From positions 1-12,824 of the forward strand of contig CAMQYB010000031.1 of assembly GCA_947039055.1 (NCBI GenBank): a stretch of DNA of 12,824 bases. Direction: 5' to 3'. Shown here piece after piece: positions 1-7,143 of the stretch. A program made the position numbers and the translations under genes. Source of the DNA: an uncultured Deferribacteraceae bacterium (lineage in GTDB: Bacteria > Chrysiogenota > Deferribacteres > Deferribacterales > Mucispirillaceae). The notes under the pieces were generated by a model that saw nothing but the letters and a program-made list of their open reading frames with translations, made no database searches and was not told where the DNA came from. Within the stretch, counting starts at the first letter, position 1, and every line of letters begins with the position of its first letter.

Positions 1-118
1 AACTTAGATAGTTGTCATATATGTTGTTTAATAGAAAAGTGTAGATAACTTAAAAAACAGTAGCAAAAGCGATATGTAATTTTTAATAATAATTAGAATA
101 TATTTATGTAAATATTAT

Positions 119-123
119 GGAGG
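119..123 (+). promoter_or_regulatory. Ribosome binding site that sets the lysC start
   Basis: A perfect GGAGG is placed 5 nt upstream of TTG at 129. It overlaps the in-frame ATG at 117, so it cannot serve that ATG. It is about 20 nt from the ATG at 144, too far for good initiation there. Confidence 0.75.
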
Positions 124-128
124 ATGTT

Positions 129-1343
129 TTGTCTTTAATAGTAATGAAATTCGGTGGAACATCAGTAGGTTCGGTTGATCGTATAAAGAATGTAGCAACT
201 CTTGTTGCAAAGAAGGTTAATGCAGGGCATAAGGTTGTAGTTGTAGTATCTGCTATGTCAGGAGAGACTGATAGATTAATTAAGTTGTTAAATGAGATAG
301 ATGAAGATTATTCACATAGAGAGTACGATCAGTTAGTTTCAACAGGTGAGAGTGCATCAGCACCGTTACTAGCACAATCGTTGATATCAATCGGACATAA
401 GGCAAAATCATTTACAGGCATACAGATCGGAATGCAGACAGATAAATCTCACTCTAAAGCAAGAATATTAGATGTTAAGGGAGAGAGATTAGTTAAAGCG
501 TTAGATGAAGGTTATGTATGCGTTGTTGCAGGTTTTCAAGGTTTTGATCCAAACAGTTTAGATATAACTACATTAGGCAGAGGTGGCTCAGATACAACAG
601 CTGTCGCAGTAGCAGCTGCTTTAAAGGCAGATTGTTGTGAGATATATACAGATGTTGACGGCGTGTATACAGCTGATCCACGTATAGTTAAGAACGCTAA
701 GAAGATAGATGTTATATCTCATGAAGAGATGTTAGAGTTAGCATCACTTGGAGCAAAAGTATTACAATCAAGATCAGTAGAGCTTGGAATGAATTTCAAT
801 GTTGATATAGTAGTCTTATCATCATTAGAGGATCTACCAGGAACGTTAGTGACATCAAAGGAGGAGAGCAGAGTGGAAAAGGTTATGGTTACAGGCGTTA
901 CGTCAGATAAAAATCAATCAAAAATAACTATATCAGGTGTGCCAGATAAGCCAGGCAGAGCATCGGATATATTTACTGGTTTAGCTGAGGCTAATATCAA
1001 TATAGATATCATTATACAAAATACTGCACGAGACGGAGTTGCGAATATTTCATTTACTCTTCCAAAGACTGATCTAGTAAAATCATTAGCAGTGTGTAAA
1101 GAGTTAGCAGAGAAAGTTGGTGCAATAGGTATCACGTCGAATGAAAATATAGCAAAGGTGTCAATAGTAGGCGTAGGTATGAAAAGCCATTCAGGAGTAG
1201 CAGCAAAGATGTTTAACACGTTATATAAGAACGATATAAATATAGATATGATATCAACAAGTGAGATCAAAATTTCATGTGTAATAGAAGAGAAGCAGAC
1301 AGAGCTTGCAGTAAAAGCGTTGCACGATACGTTTATATCTTAA
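129..1343 (+). CDS. lysC: Aspartate kinase (aspartokinase), monofunctional, with C-terminal ACT domains
   Basis: It phosphorylates L-aspartate with ATP, the first committed step to lysine, threonine, methionine and diaminopimelate, in the cytoplasm. Visible in the 404-aa product: the N-terminal kinase motif KFGGTS (residues 7-12), the GRGGSDTTA segment (150-158), DVDGVYTADPR (175-185), and a C-terminal third (about 265-404) with two ACT-like stretches, including VSIVGVGM. This is the usual length for a monofunctional enzyme; the ACT tail is where Lys and/or Thr feedback inhibition acts in the family. I chose TTG at 129 rather than the upstream ATG at 117: a strong GGAGG lies at 119-123, inside the longer reading frame and 5 nt before the TTG, and this start gives MSLIVMKFGG, typical of the family. 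It is followed 65 bp later by citramalate synthase on the same strand, probably one operon. Function is very secure; which amino acid inhibits it cannot be read here. Confidence 0.96.
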   Translation: MSLIVMKFGGTSVGSVDRIKNVATLVAKKVNAGHKVVVVVSAMSGETDRLIKLLNEIDEDYSHREYDQLVSTGESASAPLLAQSLISIGHKAKSFTGIQIGMQTDKSHSKARILDVKGERLVKALDEGYVCVVAGFQGFDPNSLDITTLGRGGSDTTAVAVAAALKADCCEIYTDVDGVYTADPRIVKNAKKIDVISHEEMLELASLGAKVLQSRSVELGMNFNVDIVVLSSLEDLPGTLVTSKEESRVEKVMVTGVTSDKNQSKITISGVPDKPGRASDIFTGLAEANINIDIIIQNTARDGVANISFTLPKTDLVKSLAVCKELAEKVGAIGITSNENIAKVSIVGVGMKSHSGVAAKMFNTLYKNDINIDMISTSEIKISCVIEEKQTELAVKALHDTFIS

Positions 1344-1408
1344 TCGTTTGATCAATAAGATGTGTTGCAGGGTATATTAATAATATTAGATAAAATTAGT
1401 GAGTAGAG

Positions 1409-2986
1409 ATGAGTGAAAAAATAGTTATATACGATACGACGTTACGAGATGGTACTCAGTGTGAGGAGATCAATTTTACTGTATCGGATAAAGTCCGTAT
1501 AGCAGAGAAGTTAATTGATTTCGGTATAGATTATATAGAGGGTGGATGGCCAGGTTCTAATCCACGAGATATAGAGTTTTTTAATGAGATCAAGTGGAAG
1601 AAGATTGATGCATCACGAGTAACAGCATTCGGATCAACAAGACGAGTGAACAGAAAAGCTGAAACAGATGAAACATTAGAGGCGTTATTAAAAGTTGATG
1701 TTCCTAATCTTACAATATTCGGTAAGACGTGGGACTTTCATGTTAAAACTGCGTTAGGCATAAAACTTGAAGAGAATTTAGAGTTGATTGATGATACGAT
1801 TAGATATCTAAAATCACGAGTTGATAAAGTATTCTACGACGCTGAACATTTTTTTGATGGATATAAATCAAGACCAGATTACGCTATACAGACGTTATTA
1901 ACAGCAAGGGACGCTGGAGCTGATACGGTTATATTATGTGAAACAAACGGTGGATGTTTACCGAGTGAGATTGTAGAGATTGTAAAAGCTGTGAAAGAGA
2001 AGTTAGGCGATTTCCCGTTCGGTATACACGCTCATAACGATTCAGACGTTGGAGTTGCGAACTCTATATTAGCAGTTGCAAACGGTGCAAGACATGTTCA
2101 AGGTACGATCAATGGATTTGGAGAGAGATGTGGAAACGCTAACCTTGTATCTATTATACCGAACTTACAACTTAAATACGGCTATGATTGTATCCCTAAA
2201 GAGAATTTAAAAGATATAAGAGTGTTGTCAAGATTTGTAAATGAGTTAGCTAATATCAAGCATGACATTCATCAACCATACGTTGGTAAATCAGCGTTTG
2301 CACATAAAGGTGGGGTTCATGTTTCTGCTATATTGAAAGATTCGTCGATGTATGAGCATATAAGTCCAGAGTTAGTTGGTAATACTCAGAGGGTTTTATT
2401 ATCGGATTTATCAGGTAAGAGTAATTTAATATATAAGGCGAAAGATTTTGGTATAGATATAGATAGTAACGATGAGGCGATAGTAAAACTTCTTCATAAA
2501 TTGAAAGAGTTAGAGAATAGAGGATTTCAATTCGAAGGAGCTGAGGCGTCATTTGAACTATTGATATTAAAAAGTTTAAATAAGTTACCTACATTTTTTG
2601 ATATCAAAAAGTACCGTGTAATAGATGAGATTAACGAGATGGATGCATCATCAAATGTATCAGAGGCTACGGTTATTCTTGAAGTTAATGGAGTGTTAGA
2701 ACATACAGCAGCTAACGGTAACGGTCCAGTTAATGCGTTAGATATTGCGATCCGTAAAGCGTTATCTAAATTTTATCCAAAGATAGATAATATAGTTCTA
2801 TCAGATTACAAGGTTCGTATACTTTCATCGCATAATGGAACGGAGGCTACGATTAGGGTACTGATTTTATCAACGGATAATGAAACAGGCGAGAGTTGGG
2901 CAACAGTTGGAGTTGCAGAAAACATTATTGATGCAAGTTATCAAGCGTTGATAGACTCCATAAATTATAGGTTGATAAAGTTGTAA
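1409..2986 (+). CDS. cimA: (R)-citramalate synthase
   Basis: It condenses pyruvate with acetyl-CoA to (R)-citramalate, the entry to the threonine-independent isoleucine pathway. The 525-aa protein begins with the HMGL/DRE-TIM barrel motif DTTLRDGTQ (9-17). It has the metal-binding HAHNDSDVG (207-215), the NGFGERCGNAN segment (235-245), HKGGVHVSAI (299-308), and a C-terminal LeuA-type dimer/allosteric domain (about 390-525). Length and the early RDGTQ fit the CimA branch better than 2-isopropylmalate synthase or homocitrate synthase, although these paralogues share the barrel. The ATG at 1409 directly precedes the conserved start and has a GAG-rich site just upstream (GAGTAGAG). The gap from aspartate kinase is 65 bp with no hairpin terminator seen, so co-transcription is likely. 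The pairing couples the aspartate family with an isoleucine route that bypasses threonine. The C-terminal domain suggests isoleucine feedback, as in known CimA enzymes. Confidence 0.93.
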   Translation: MSEKIVIYDTTLRDGTQCEEINFTVSDKVRIAEKLIDFGIDYIEGGWPGSNPRDIEFFNEIKWKKIDASRVTAFGSTRRVNRKAETDETLEALLKVDVPNLTIFGKTWDFHVKTALGIKLEENLELIDDTIRYLKSRVDKVFYDAEHFFDGYKSRPDYAIQTLLTARDAGADTVILCETNGGCLPSEIVEIVKAVKEKLGDFPFGIHAHNDSDVGVANSILAVANGARHVQGTINGFGERCGNANLVSIIPNLQLKYGYDCIPKENLKDIRVLSRFVNELANIKHDIHQPYVGKSAFAHKGGVHVSAILKDSSMYEHISPELVGNTQRVLLSDLSGKSNLIYKAKDFGIDIDSNDEAIVKLLHKLKELENRGFQFEGAEASFELLILKSLNKLPTFFDIKKYRVIDEINEMDASSNVSEATVILEVNGVLEHTAANGNGPVNALDIAIRKALSKFYPKIDNIVLSDYKVRILSSHNGTEATIRVLILSTDNETGESWATVGVAENIIDASYQALIDSINYRLIKL

Positions 2987-3097
2987 AAATATAGATAATT
3001 TAGTATTGAGTTTTTTTTTAGTATTGTTTAGAGATTAGGATTATTTTTAGTTTATTTATTTAGTCAGTATCAATTACAACGTTTAGGAGATTTATTT
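2987..3097. other. AT-rich intergenic spacer with T-run and short direct repeat
   Basis: The 111-bp gap holds a run of nine T (3011-3019) flanked by two copies of TTTAGTATTG (2999-3008 and 3017-3026). No stem precedes the T-run, so I do not call an intrinsic terminator. AGGAGA at 3085-3090 is the ribosome binding site for the next gene. No confident promoter is visible, although one is expected because the next gene is functionally unrelated. Confidence 0.4.
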
Positions 3098-4258
3098 ATG
3101 AAAAACAGTTTTTTAATTATTTTTATGTCGGTTTTTTTAACTACTGCAATCGGTCATGCACAAGAGGTTGTAACAGAGAGTAAAGTTGAAGTTGTAGCTT
3201 ACGAGTCAAGTGATGTAAAGTGTGATACGGTATACGGAAAATGTGTAGATAAAAAAGGTAAAGGTATCACGGGTACGCTTATTGATTCGTATATGGTATC
3301 GGATAACAGTAGTGGCACAGAGGTTTTAGTTGAAAAAAAGTTAGTTGAAGCAACTTATAAGAACGGTTATTTAGATGGATATCTACGTGAGTATTATGAT
3401 AACGGAGCTATTTGGATTGAGTCAAGTTTTGTAAACGGAAAAATCAATGGTGTTAAGAAAACATTTACAGACAAGGGTATTATTACTAACGAGAGCAATT
3501 TTGTTAACGGCGAATTAAGTGGTGTAAGTAAAAATTATTATCCAAGTGGAAAAATATCATGGGAGAGTACATACTCAGCAGATATGTTAAATGGTTCGGT
3601 TAAATCTTATGAAGATAAAGATAACGGTTCTGTACAATATGAGGCTATGTATATAAACGATAATAAATCTGGTGCAGAGAAATATTATTATGCAGATGGT
3701 AACACGTATGCAGAGTTTATATATGACAACAATGTATTACAAGCTGGTAAATGTTATAACACTTCAAATAAAGCAACAGTGACAGATGATAACGGATTAC
3801 TTTTATATAGAGCAAGAGACATTGTTCCATGTGATATCACAAAAGAAGATATGGCATTACTATTATCAAGTCTAATGATTTTAGATGACACAGAGGAAGA
3901 AGTAATAGAGGCTATCGGTACTGGTGTTGATAACGGCACGGTTGAAGCTCAAGTTATTGAAATTGATGCAGAAGATGCAGACGGCAATAAAGTTAAAGGA
4001 ACAGATGTTAAGGCTGTTGGCGTTAAAGGTAACAGTGTAGAAGTTATTGATGTTAAAAAAACTGATAAAGAGGGTAACAGCGTTAAAGTTATCGATATAA
4101 CAGTAGAAGATAATAAAGGCAATAGTGTTGAAGTTATTGATACAAAAGCAGAAGATGCAAAAGGCAACAGTGTTGAAGTTATCGAAGCAGAAGCAGTTGA
4201 TAATAAAGGTAATGTTGTTAAAGAAGAAAAGGGTGTAAACGTTATAGAAGCAAAATAA
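3098..4258 (+). CDS. Secreted MORN/YwqK-type repeat protein with a 15-residue repeat tail
   Basis: The 386-aa product starts with a Sec signal peptide (MKNSFLIIF..., likely cleavage after AHAQ at residue 22), so it should be in the periplasm or at the surface. Residues about 83-226 form six degenerate 23-25 residue units of the type xFVNGxxxGxxKxYYxxGxI. This is the MORN_2 repeat found in proteins annotated as 'YwqK family antitoxin'; that name does not by itself make this an antitoxin, and no toxin partner is recognisable. After a hinge (about 235-290), residues 296 onward are a second repeat: six units of exactly 15 residues with consensus GNSVEVID-x-x-x-x-D-x-K, ending in a Lys/Glu-rich tail. 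Two Cys (42, 49) near the N-terminus could form a disulphide. AGGAGA precedes the ATG by 7 nt. Function is unknown; a binding or surface role is inference. Confidence 0.88.
   Translation: MKNSFLIIFMSVFLTTAIGHAQEVVTESKVEVVAYESSDVKCDTVYGKCVDKKGKGITGTLIDSYMVSDNSSGTEVLVEKKLVEATYKNGYLDGYLREYYDNGAIWIESSFVNGKINGVKKTFTDKGIITNESNFVNGELSGVSKNYYPSGKISWESTYSADMLNGSVKSYEDKDNGSVQYEAMYINDNKSGAEKYYYADGNTYAEFIYDNNVLQAGKCYNTSNKATVTDDNGLLLYRARDIVPCDITKEDMALLLSSLMILDDTEEEVIEAIGTGVDNGTVEAQVIEIDAEDADGNKVKGTDVKAVGVKGNSVEVIDVKKTDKEGNSVKVIDITVEDNKGNSVEVIDTKAEDAKGNSVEVIEAEAVDNKGNVVKEEKGVNVIEAK
3983..4255 (+). repeat. In-frame 45-bp tandem repeat (about six copies)
   Basis: Copies start at 3983, 4028, 4073, 4118, 4163 and 4208, exactly 45 bp apart. 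Each opens with a Gly-Asn codon pair (GGN AAY). The encoded units read GNKVKGTD..., GNSVEVID..., GNSVKVID..., GNSVEVID..., GNSVEVIE..., GNVVKEEK. The first and last copies are the most divergent, a common pattern in internally expanding repeats. The array remains in frame throughout. Confidence 0.9.
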
Positions 4259-4341
4259 TTTTACTATAAATTTCACAGTTTAGGTTGATTATATATTGAT
4301 TTAGTTATGTGATTTTATGTTTTAAAGTTTAACAATATAAG

Positions 4342-4371
4342 TGGCACTATTTTTTAATTAAGATAGTGCCA
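4342..4371. other. Perfect 9-bp hairpin with 12-nt loop
   Basis: TGGCACTAT (4342-4350) pairs perfectly with ATAGTGCCA (4363-4371). The flanks AACAA (4331-4335) and TTGTT (4372-4376) could extend it past an internal bulge. The T-run lies in the loop rather than after the stem, so it is not a canonical intrinsic terminator in either direction. It could still be a transcript 3' end for the upstream gene or a leader element for the small gene that follows. Confidence 0.6.
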
Positions 4372-4376
4372 TTGTT

Positions 4377-4400
4377 GTACCAAGTGCATGAAGGTGGTAC
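4377..4400. other. Second hairpin directly following the first
   Basis: GTACCA (4377-4382) pairs with TGGTAC (4395-4400) across a 12-nt loop. It begins about 5 bases after the 9-bp hairpin and ends 11 bases before the AAGG site of the 57-aa gene. In the transcript, the ATG at 4388 would sit in its loop, another reason to prefer the downstream start at 4424. Confidence 0.45.
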
Positions 4401-4423
4401 AGTTATTTATAAAAGGTGCAGGT

Positions 4424-4597
4424 ATGAGTGATAACAATCTAAAAATATATATACTTGAAACGATCGATAGTTTAAAGCGTGAAGAGCTTTCAATTTCTAC
4501 AATTATCGAACATATTGATTATATAAATAAAATAAGATATACAGAGGATGAAGTGATTAAACAACTTATTGAGATTATAAAAGAAAGAAAAATTTGA
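4424..4597 (+). CDS. Small hypothetical protein (57 aa)
   Basis: I do not recognise this protein. It is highly charged, has no signal peptide or membrane segment, and looks largely helical. The order helix, SISTIIEHI helix, then YTEDEVIKQLIEII and a final ERKI would suit a small winged-helix-like fold, but that is only an impression. A longer frame opens at ATG 4388. I prefer 4424 because AAGG at 4413-4416 is well placed there and because the upstream ATG sits in a hairpin loop. The gene follows two consecutive hairpins and precedes a secreted DUF302 protein by 56 bp. Codon use matches its neighbours, supporting a real gene. Confidence 0.6.
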   Translation: MSDNNLKIYILETIDSLKREELSISTIIEHIDYINKIRYTEDEVIKQLIEIIKERKI

Positions 4598-4619
4598 GTA
4601 ACAAAACTCTTTATGTTAC
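4598..4619. other. Short inverted repeat after the small gene
   Basis: GTAACA (4598-4603) and TGTTAC (4614-4619) can form a 6-bp stem with a 10-nt loop directly after the stop codon. No T-run follows, so it is at best a weak transcript-end structure. Confidence 0.3.
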
Positions 4620-4653
4620 AATATAAATATTAATGAAATAAAAGGAAATTATT

Positions 4654-5100
4654 ATGAAAAAAGTTATATTAGTCTTAGCGTTACTTATGTTTACAACACA
4701 GTTGTTTGCGACACAACTATTTGCACAAGAAGTTATAAAAAATGAGCTATCTGTCACTGTTGATAAAGCTGTGAAAATTTTAGAGAAAGATATTAAATCT
4801 AAAGGGTTGAAGATATTTACAGTAATTAATCATACAGACTCTGCGAAAAAAGTTGGAGTAAAAATGAACCCATCGGTAGTTATTATTTTTGGTAATCCGA
4901 AAGTTGGCACAAAATTAATGAACTCTAATATCGCATGGAGTTACGAGCTACCTTTAAAGATTGCGATTTATAAAGATGATAAAGGAAAAGTCTGGGCACA
5001 AACAAGATTATTGCCAACAGATATTGAAACTCCAAACGCTGAGAAAGTGATTACTAAAATAAATGGACTTTTGAAAAAATTAATAAAAATTAAAAAATAA
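4654..5100 (+). CDS. Exported DUF302 family protein
   Basis: The 148-aa product has a Sec signal peptide (MKKVILVLALLMF..., likely cleavage after residue 24, ...QLFA). The mature part is a DUF302 domain: the stretch about 52-80 contains VINHTDSAKKVGVKM and VVIIFGNPKVGTKLM, followed by LPLKIAIYKDDKGKVW, all hallmarks of that family. DUF302 proteins are small alpha/beta proteins of unknown biochemical role, often secreted; no activity can be assigned. The signal peptide contains a tandem duplication of TQLFA (residues 15-19 and 20-24). A GGAAA site precedes the ATG. It sits among other exported or unknown genes on the same strand, with 56 bp upstream and 44 bp downstream spacing, so a shared transcript is possible but not shown. 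Confidence 0.88.
   Translation: MKKVILVLALLMFTTQLFATQLFAQEVIKNELSVTVDKAVKILEKDIKSKGLKIFTVINHTDSAKKVGVKMNPSVVIIFGNPKVGTKLMNSNIAWSYELPLKIAIYKDDKGKVWAQTRLLPTDIETPNAEKVITKINGLLKKLIKIKK
4696..4725 (+). repeat. 15-bp tandem duplication in the DUF302 signal peptide
   Basis: Two adjacent 15-bp units (4696-4710 and 4711-4725) both encode TQLFA. They differ at four bases, all synonymous, so the duplication is not recent and the peptide appears to have been conserved. Confidence 0.7.
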
Positions 5101-5144
5101 ATATCTTAGTTTGATGAAAATATTTTAGGAGAGTAAAAAAAAAT

Positions 5145-5633
5145 ATGTGGAAGTTTTCATCAGAAAATGATTATCCCGATATTATACTTCATGATTGTGT
5201 CGTCACAAAAATCACACTAGATGGAGATGATCTAGTGATGGAGTTTGATGATTATGGTTTTTGGATAGGTGAAAATAATAAGCAGAACCCGTTCGGAAAT
5301 ATGTTACGCACAGAAAAATCAGAGCTTCGTTTTGTTGATTTTGATACATGGAGTAATATTTATATTTTCAAAAGGTACAATTTGTTTAGAAAGTTTTTTC
5401 ATACAAGCAGGATAGATTTATCATTAGAGAAACTTATTTCAAATGTTAATAGTGGCAAATGGACGTTTGAATTTATTTATGAATATTACACAAGCAGTAC
5501 ACAAGCACTTGCAATTTTTAATGGTTGTATAAATGTTAAAAATAAACGAAAAAATTATGATTGTCAGATAGAATCAGATTGTAGTAAGATGGTATATTCG
5601 TGGAATAAAATACGTGAAGATGCTCCTTGGTGA
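5145..5633 (+). CDS. Hypothetical protein (162 aa)
   Basis: I do not recognise this family. The 162-aa product lacks a signal peptide and membrane segments, so it is probably cytoplasmic. It is rich in aromatic residues (Phe, Tyr, Trp) and in alternating hydrophobic stretches such as VTKITLDGDDLVMEF (about 20-34), suggesting mostly beta structure. The C-terminal half has several Cys but no regular metal-binding spacing. AGGAGAG (5127-5133) lies 11 nt upstream of the ATG, slightly long but the only good site. Small, aromatic-rich orphan proteins of this type are sometimes immunity proteins, but no toxin is seen nearby, so this is not claimed. The lyase gene follows after 46 bp. Confidence 0.72.
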   Translation: MWKFSSENDYPDIILHDCVVTKITLDGDDLVMEFDDYGFWIGENNKQNPFGNMLRTEKSELRFVDFDTWSNIYIFKRYNLFRKFFHTSRIDLSLEKLISNVNSGKWTFEFIYEYYTSSTQALAIFNGCINVKNKRKNYDCQIESDCSKMVYSWNKIREDAPW

Positions 5634-5679
5634 GTTTTAATCATTGAACAAGTATCTAAATTATTACAATGGTGTTTAT

Positions 5680-7101
5680 ATGAAGTTTTTAAGTTTTTTT
5701 ATAATATTATTATTTCCAGTAACAATTGTTTTTGCAAATGAAAGTGGTAGCGATTACTCTTTGATATCAGTATTTGAGTCAGATATCTATTCATCATTAT
5801 TTAGCAATGAAGAGATCAGAGAGATATTTAACGATAAATCTTTAGTCACAAATTGGTTGAGAGTTGAATCAGCTATTGCAAAATCTCAAGCTAAATTAGG
5901 TATCATTCCAAAATCAGCATCAACATCTCTAATAGAAATTTTAGATATCAAAAATATCGATCTAATTAAGTTAGGCGATCAAACTCGTAAAGTTGGTAGA
6001 GGCATAAAAGGTATGCTTGATCAGTTAAGAGCTAAAGGTAATATTGATGTTAAAAACTATCTACATTTTGGTACAACAACTCAAGATATAATGGATAGTG
6101 CAACGTCTATGCAGATCAAACAAGCGATTGTTGTTACAAAAAATAATTTAAGAGAACTTATACTTTTATTAAATAAAATAGCGTATGAAAACAGATCAAC
6201 AATTATGCTTGCAAGAAGTAATGGACAAGATGCAATCCCTACAACGTTCGGACTTTTTATGTCAACTTTTATAGGTGAACTTGATAGACATTATATTCGT
6301 TTAGAAGAGGTAGAGTCAAGAATATACCTTCAATTTGGAAGCACAGTAGGAACGTTAGCACCGTATAAAGATAAAGGTTTAGAGTTACAAAAATTAGTAT
6401 CAAAAGAGCTAAAACTTCCTATCGCATTAACGCCTTGGAACCCAAGTAGAGATAGTTATGTTGAGGTTGTTCAAACGGTAGGATTAATCACGTCAACTCT
6501 AGGTAGGCTAGGTTTAGATGTAAATAATCTAGGTAGAAATCAGATTGGTGAACTGTCAGAGGGAGAGAGTGGAGCATCATCAACTATGCCACATAAACGT
6601 AATCCTAGGGCATCAGAGTTCATGGTTTCATTTTCATATTACGGTAAGATGTATGCTTGTGCAGCACCTGATATGATGAATCATAACGATATTAGACAAG
6701 GTGCTCCGTGGATACTAGAGTGGTCTATTATCCCAGAATCATTTATGATTAGTAACACTTCAATTGATCGTGCAACGGCTATGCTTACTAAGTTGAAAAT
6801 TAATAAAGATCAGATGTTAGCTAATTTCGGATCGTCTAACAATTTTGTAATGTCAGAAGCTGTGATGAATTTTTTAGTAGAAAAAGTTGGACGTGGTAAG
6901 GCGTATGACATGATGAAAAAAGCTGTTAAAAATGCACCAGCGGATATGTCATTAACTGAGCTATTAAAGAGCGATAAGGAGTTGTCGTTACTGTTAAATG
7001 ATGATGAGATAGTTGTGTTGACAGATCCTAAAAATTATTTAGGTAGTGCTGTAGAGCAAGTTGAAATGATATATAAAAAGATTAACGCTAAATATAAATA
7101 A
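5680..7101 (+). CDS. Signal-peptide-bearing adenylosuccinate lyase/carboxymuconate cycloisomerase-like protein
   Basis: This is a 473-aa member of the fumarase/aspartase superfamily. Seen: H129 in HFGTTTQDIMDSA (129-141), the family signature GASSTMPHKRNP (298-309), and a C-terminal NYLGSAVEQVEMI resembling the end of PcaB-like enzymes; these point to the PcaB/PurB-like branch. Two features are odd. First, residues 1-19 (MKFLSFFIILLFPVTIVFA) look like a Sec signal peptide, while these enzymes are normally cytoplasmic. Second, the usual ARTHGQ motif reads ARSNGQ (178-183), replacing a catalytic His with Asn at 181; aspartases carry Gln there, so activity is not necessarily lost. I chose ATG 5680 over TTG 5644 because it puts the signal peptide at the N-terminus; a weak GGTG (5671-5674) lies 5 nt upstream. 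Substrate is unknown; a role in purine synthesis is unlikely for an exported protein. Confidence 0.85.
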   Translation: MKFLSFFIILLFPVTIVFANESGSDYSLISVFESDIYSSLFSNEEIREIFNDKSLVTNWLRVESAIAKSQAKLGIIPKSASTSLIEILDIKNIDLIKLGDQTRKVGRGIKGMLDQLRAKGNIDVKNYLHFGTTTQDIMDSATSMQIKQAIVVTKNNLRELILLLNKIAYENRSTIMLARSNGQDAIPTTFGLFMSTFIGELDRHYIRLEEVESRIYLQFGSTVGTLAPYKDKGLELQKLVSKELKLPIALTPWNPSRDSYVEVVQTVGLITSTLGRLGLDVNNLGRNQIGELSEGESGASSTMPHKRNPRASEFMVSFSYYGKMYACAAPDMMNHNDIRQGAPWILEWSIIPESFMISNTSIDRATAMLTKLKINKDQMLANFGSSNNFVMSEAVMNFLVEKVGRGKAYDMMKKAVKNAPADMSLTELLKSDKELSLLLNDDEIVVLTDPKNYLGSAVEQVEMIYKKINAKYK

Positions 7102-7143
7102 GTAATTAATTAGTTTGTAGCAATTAAGTTATGGGGATGTTTT

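Noticed and set aside
1..116. Lysine riboswitch or other leader RNA upstream of lysC
   Set aside because: The 128 bases before the start are very AT-rich with no stable stems and are too short for a lysine riboswitch plus expression platform. A lone TAGAAT (94-99) could be a -10 box but lacks a partner -35.
3098..4258. Antitoxin of a YwqJK-type toxin-antitoxin pair
   Set aside because: The name attaches to the MORN_2 repeat in databases. This protein is exported, has an extra repeat tail, and no deaminase-type or other toxin gene is adjacent.
3881..4276. Long minus-strand frames (131 and 72 aa) opposite the repeat-tail protein
   Set aside because: They are by-products of the 45-bp periodicity, which keeps antisense frames open. 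Low-complexity Phe/Asn- or Ser/Thr-rich composition, no ribosome site, and complete overlap with a convincing gene.
4342..4371. Rho-independent terminator
   Set aside because: The stem is good but the T-run is in the loop and none follows the stem on either strand.
5680..7101. Housekeeping purB (adenylosuccinate lyase for purine synthesis)
   Set aside because: Apparent signal peptide, Asn for catalytic His, and a PcaB-like C-terminal motif argue against a purine role; neighbours are not purine genes.
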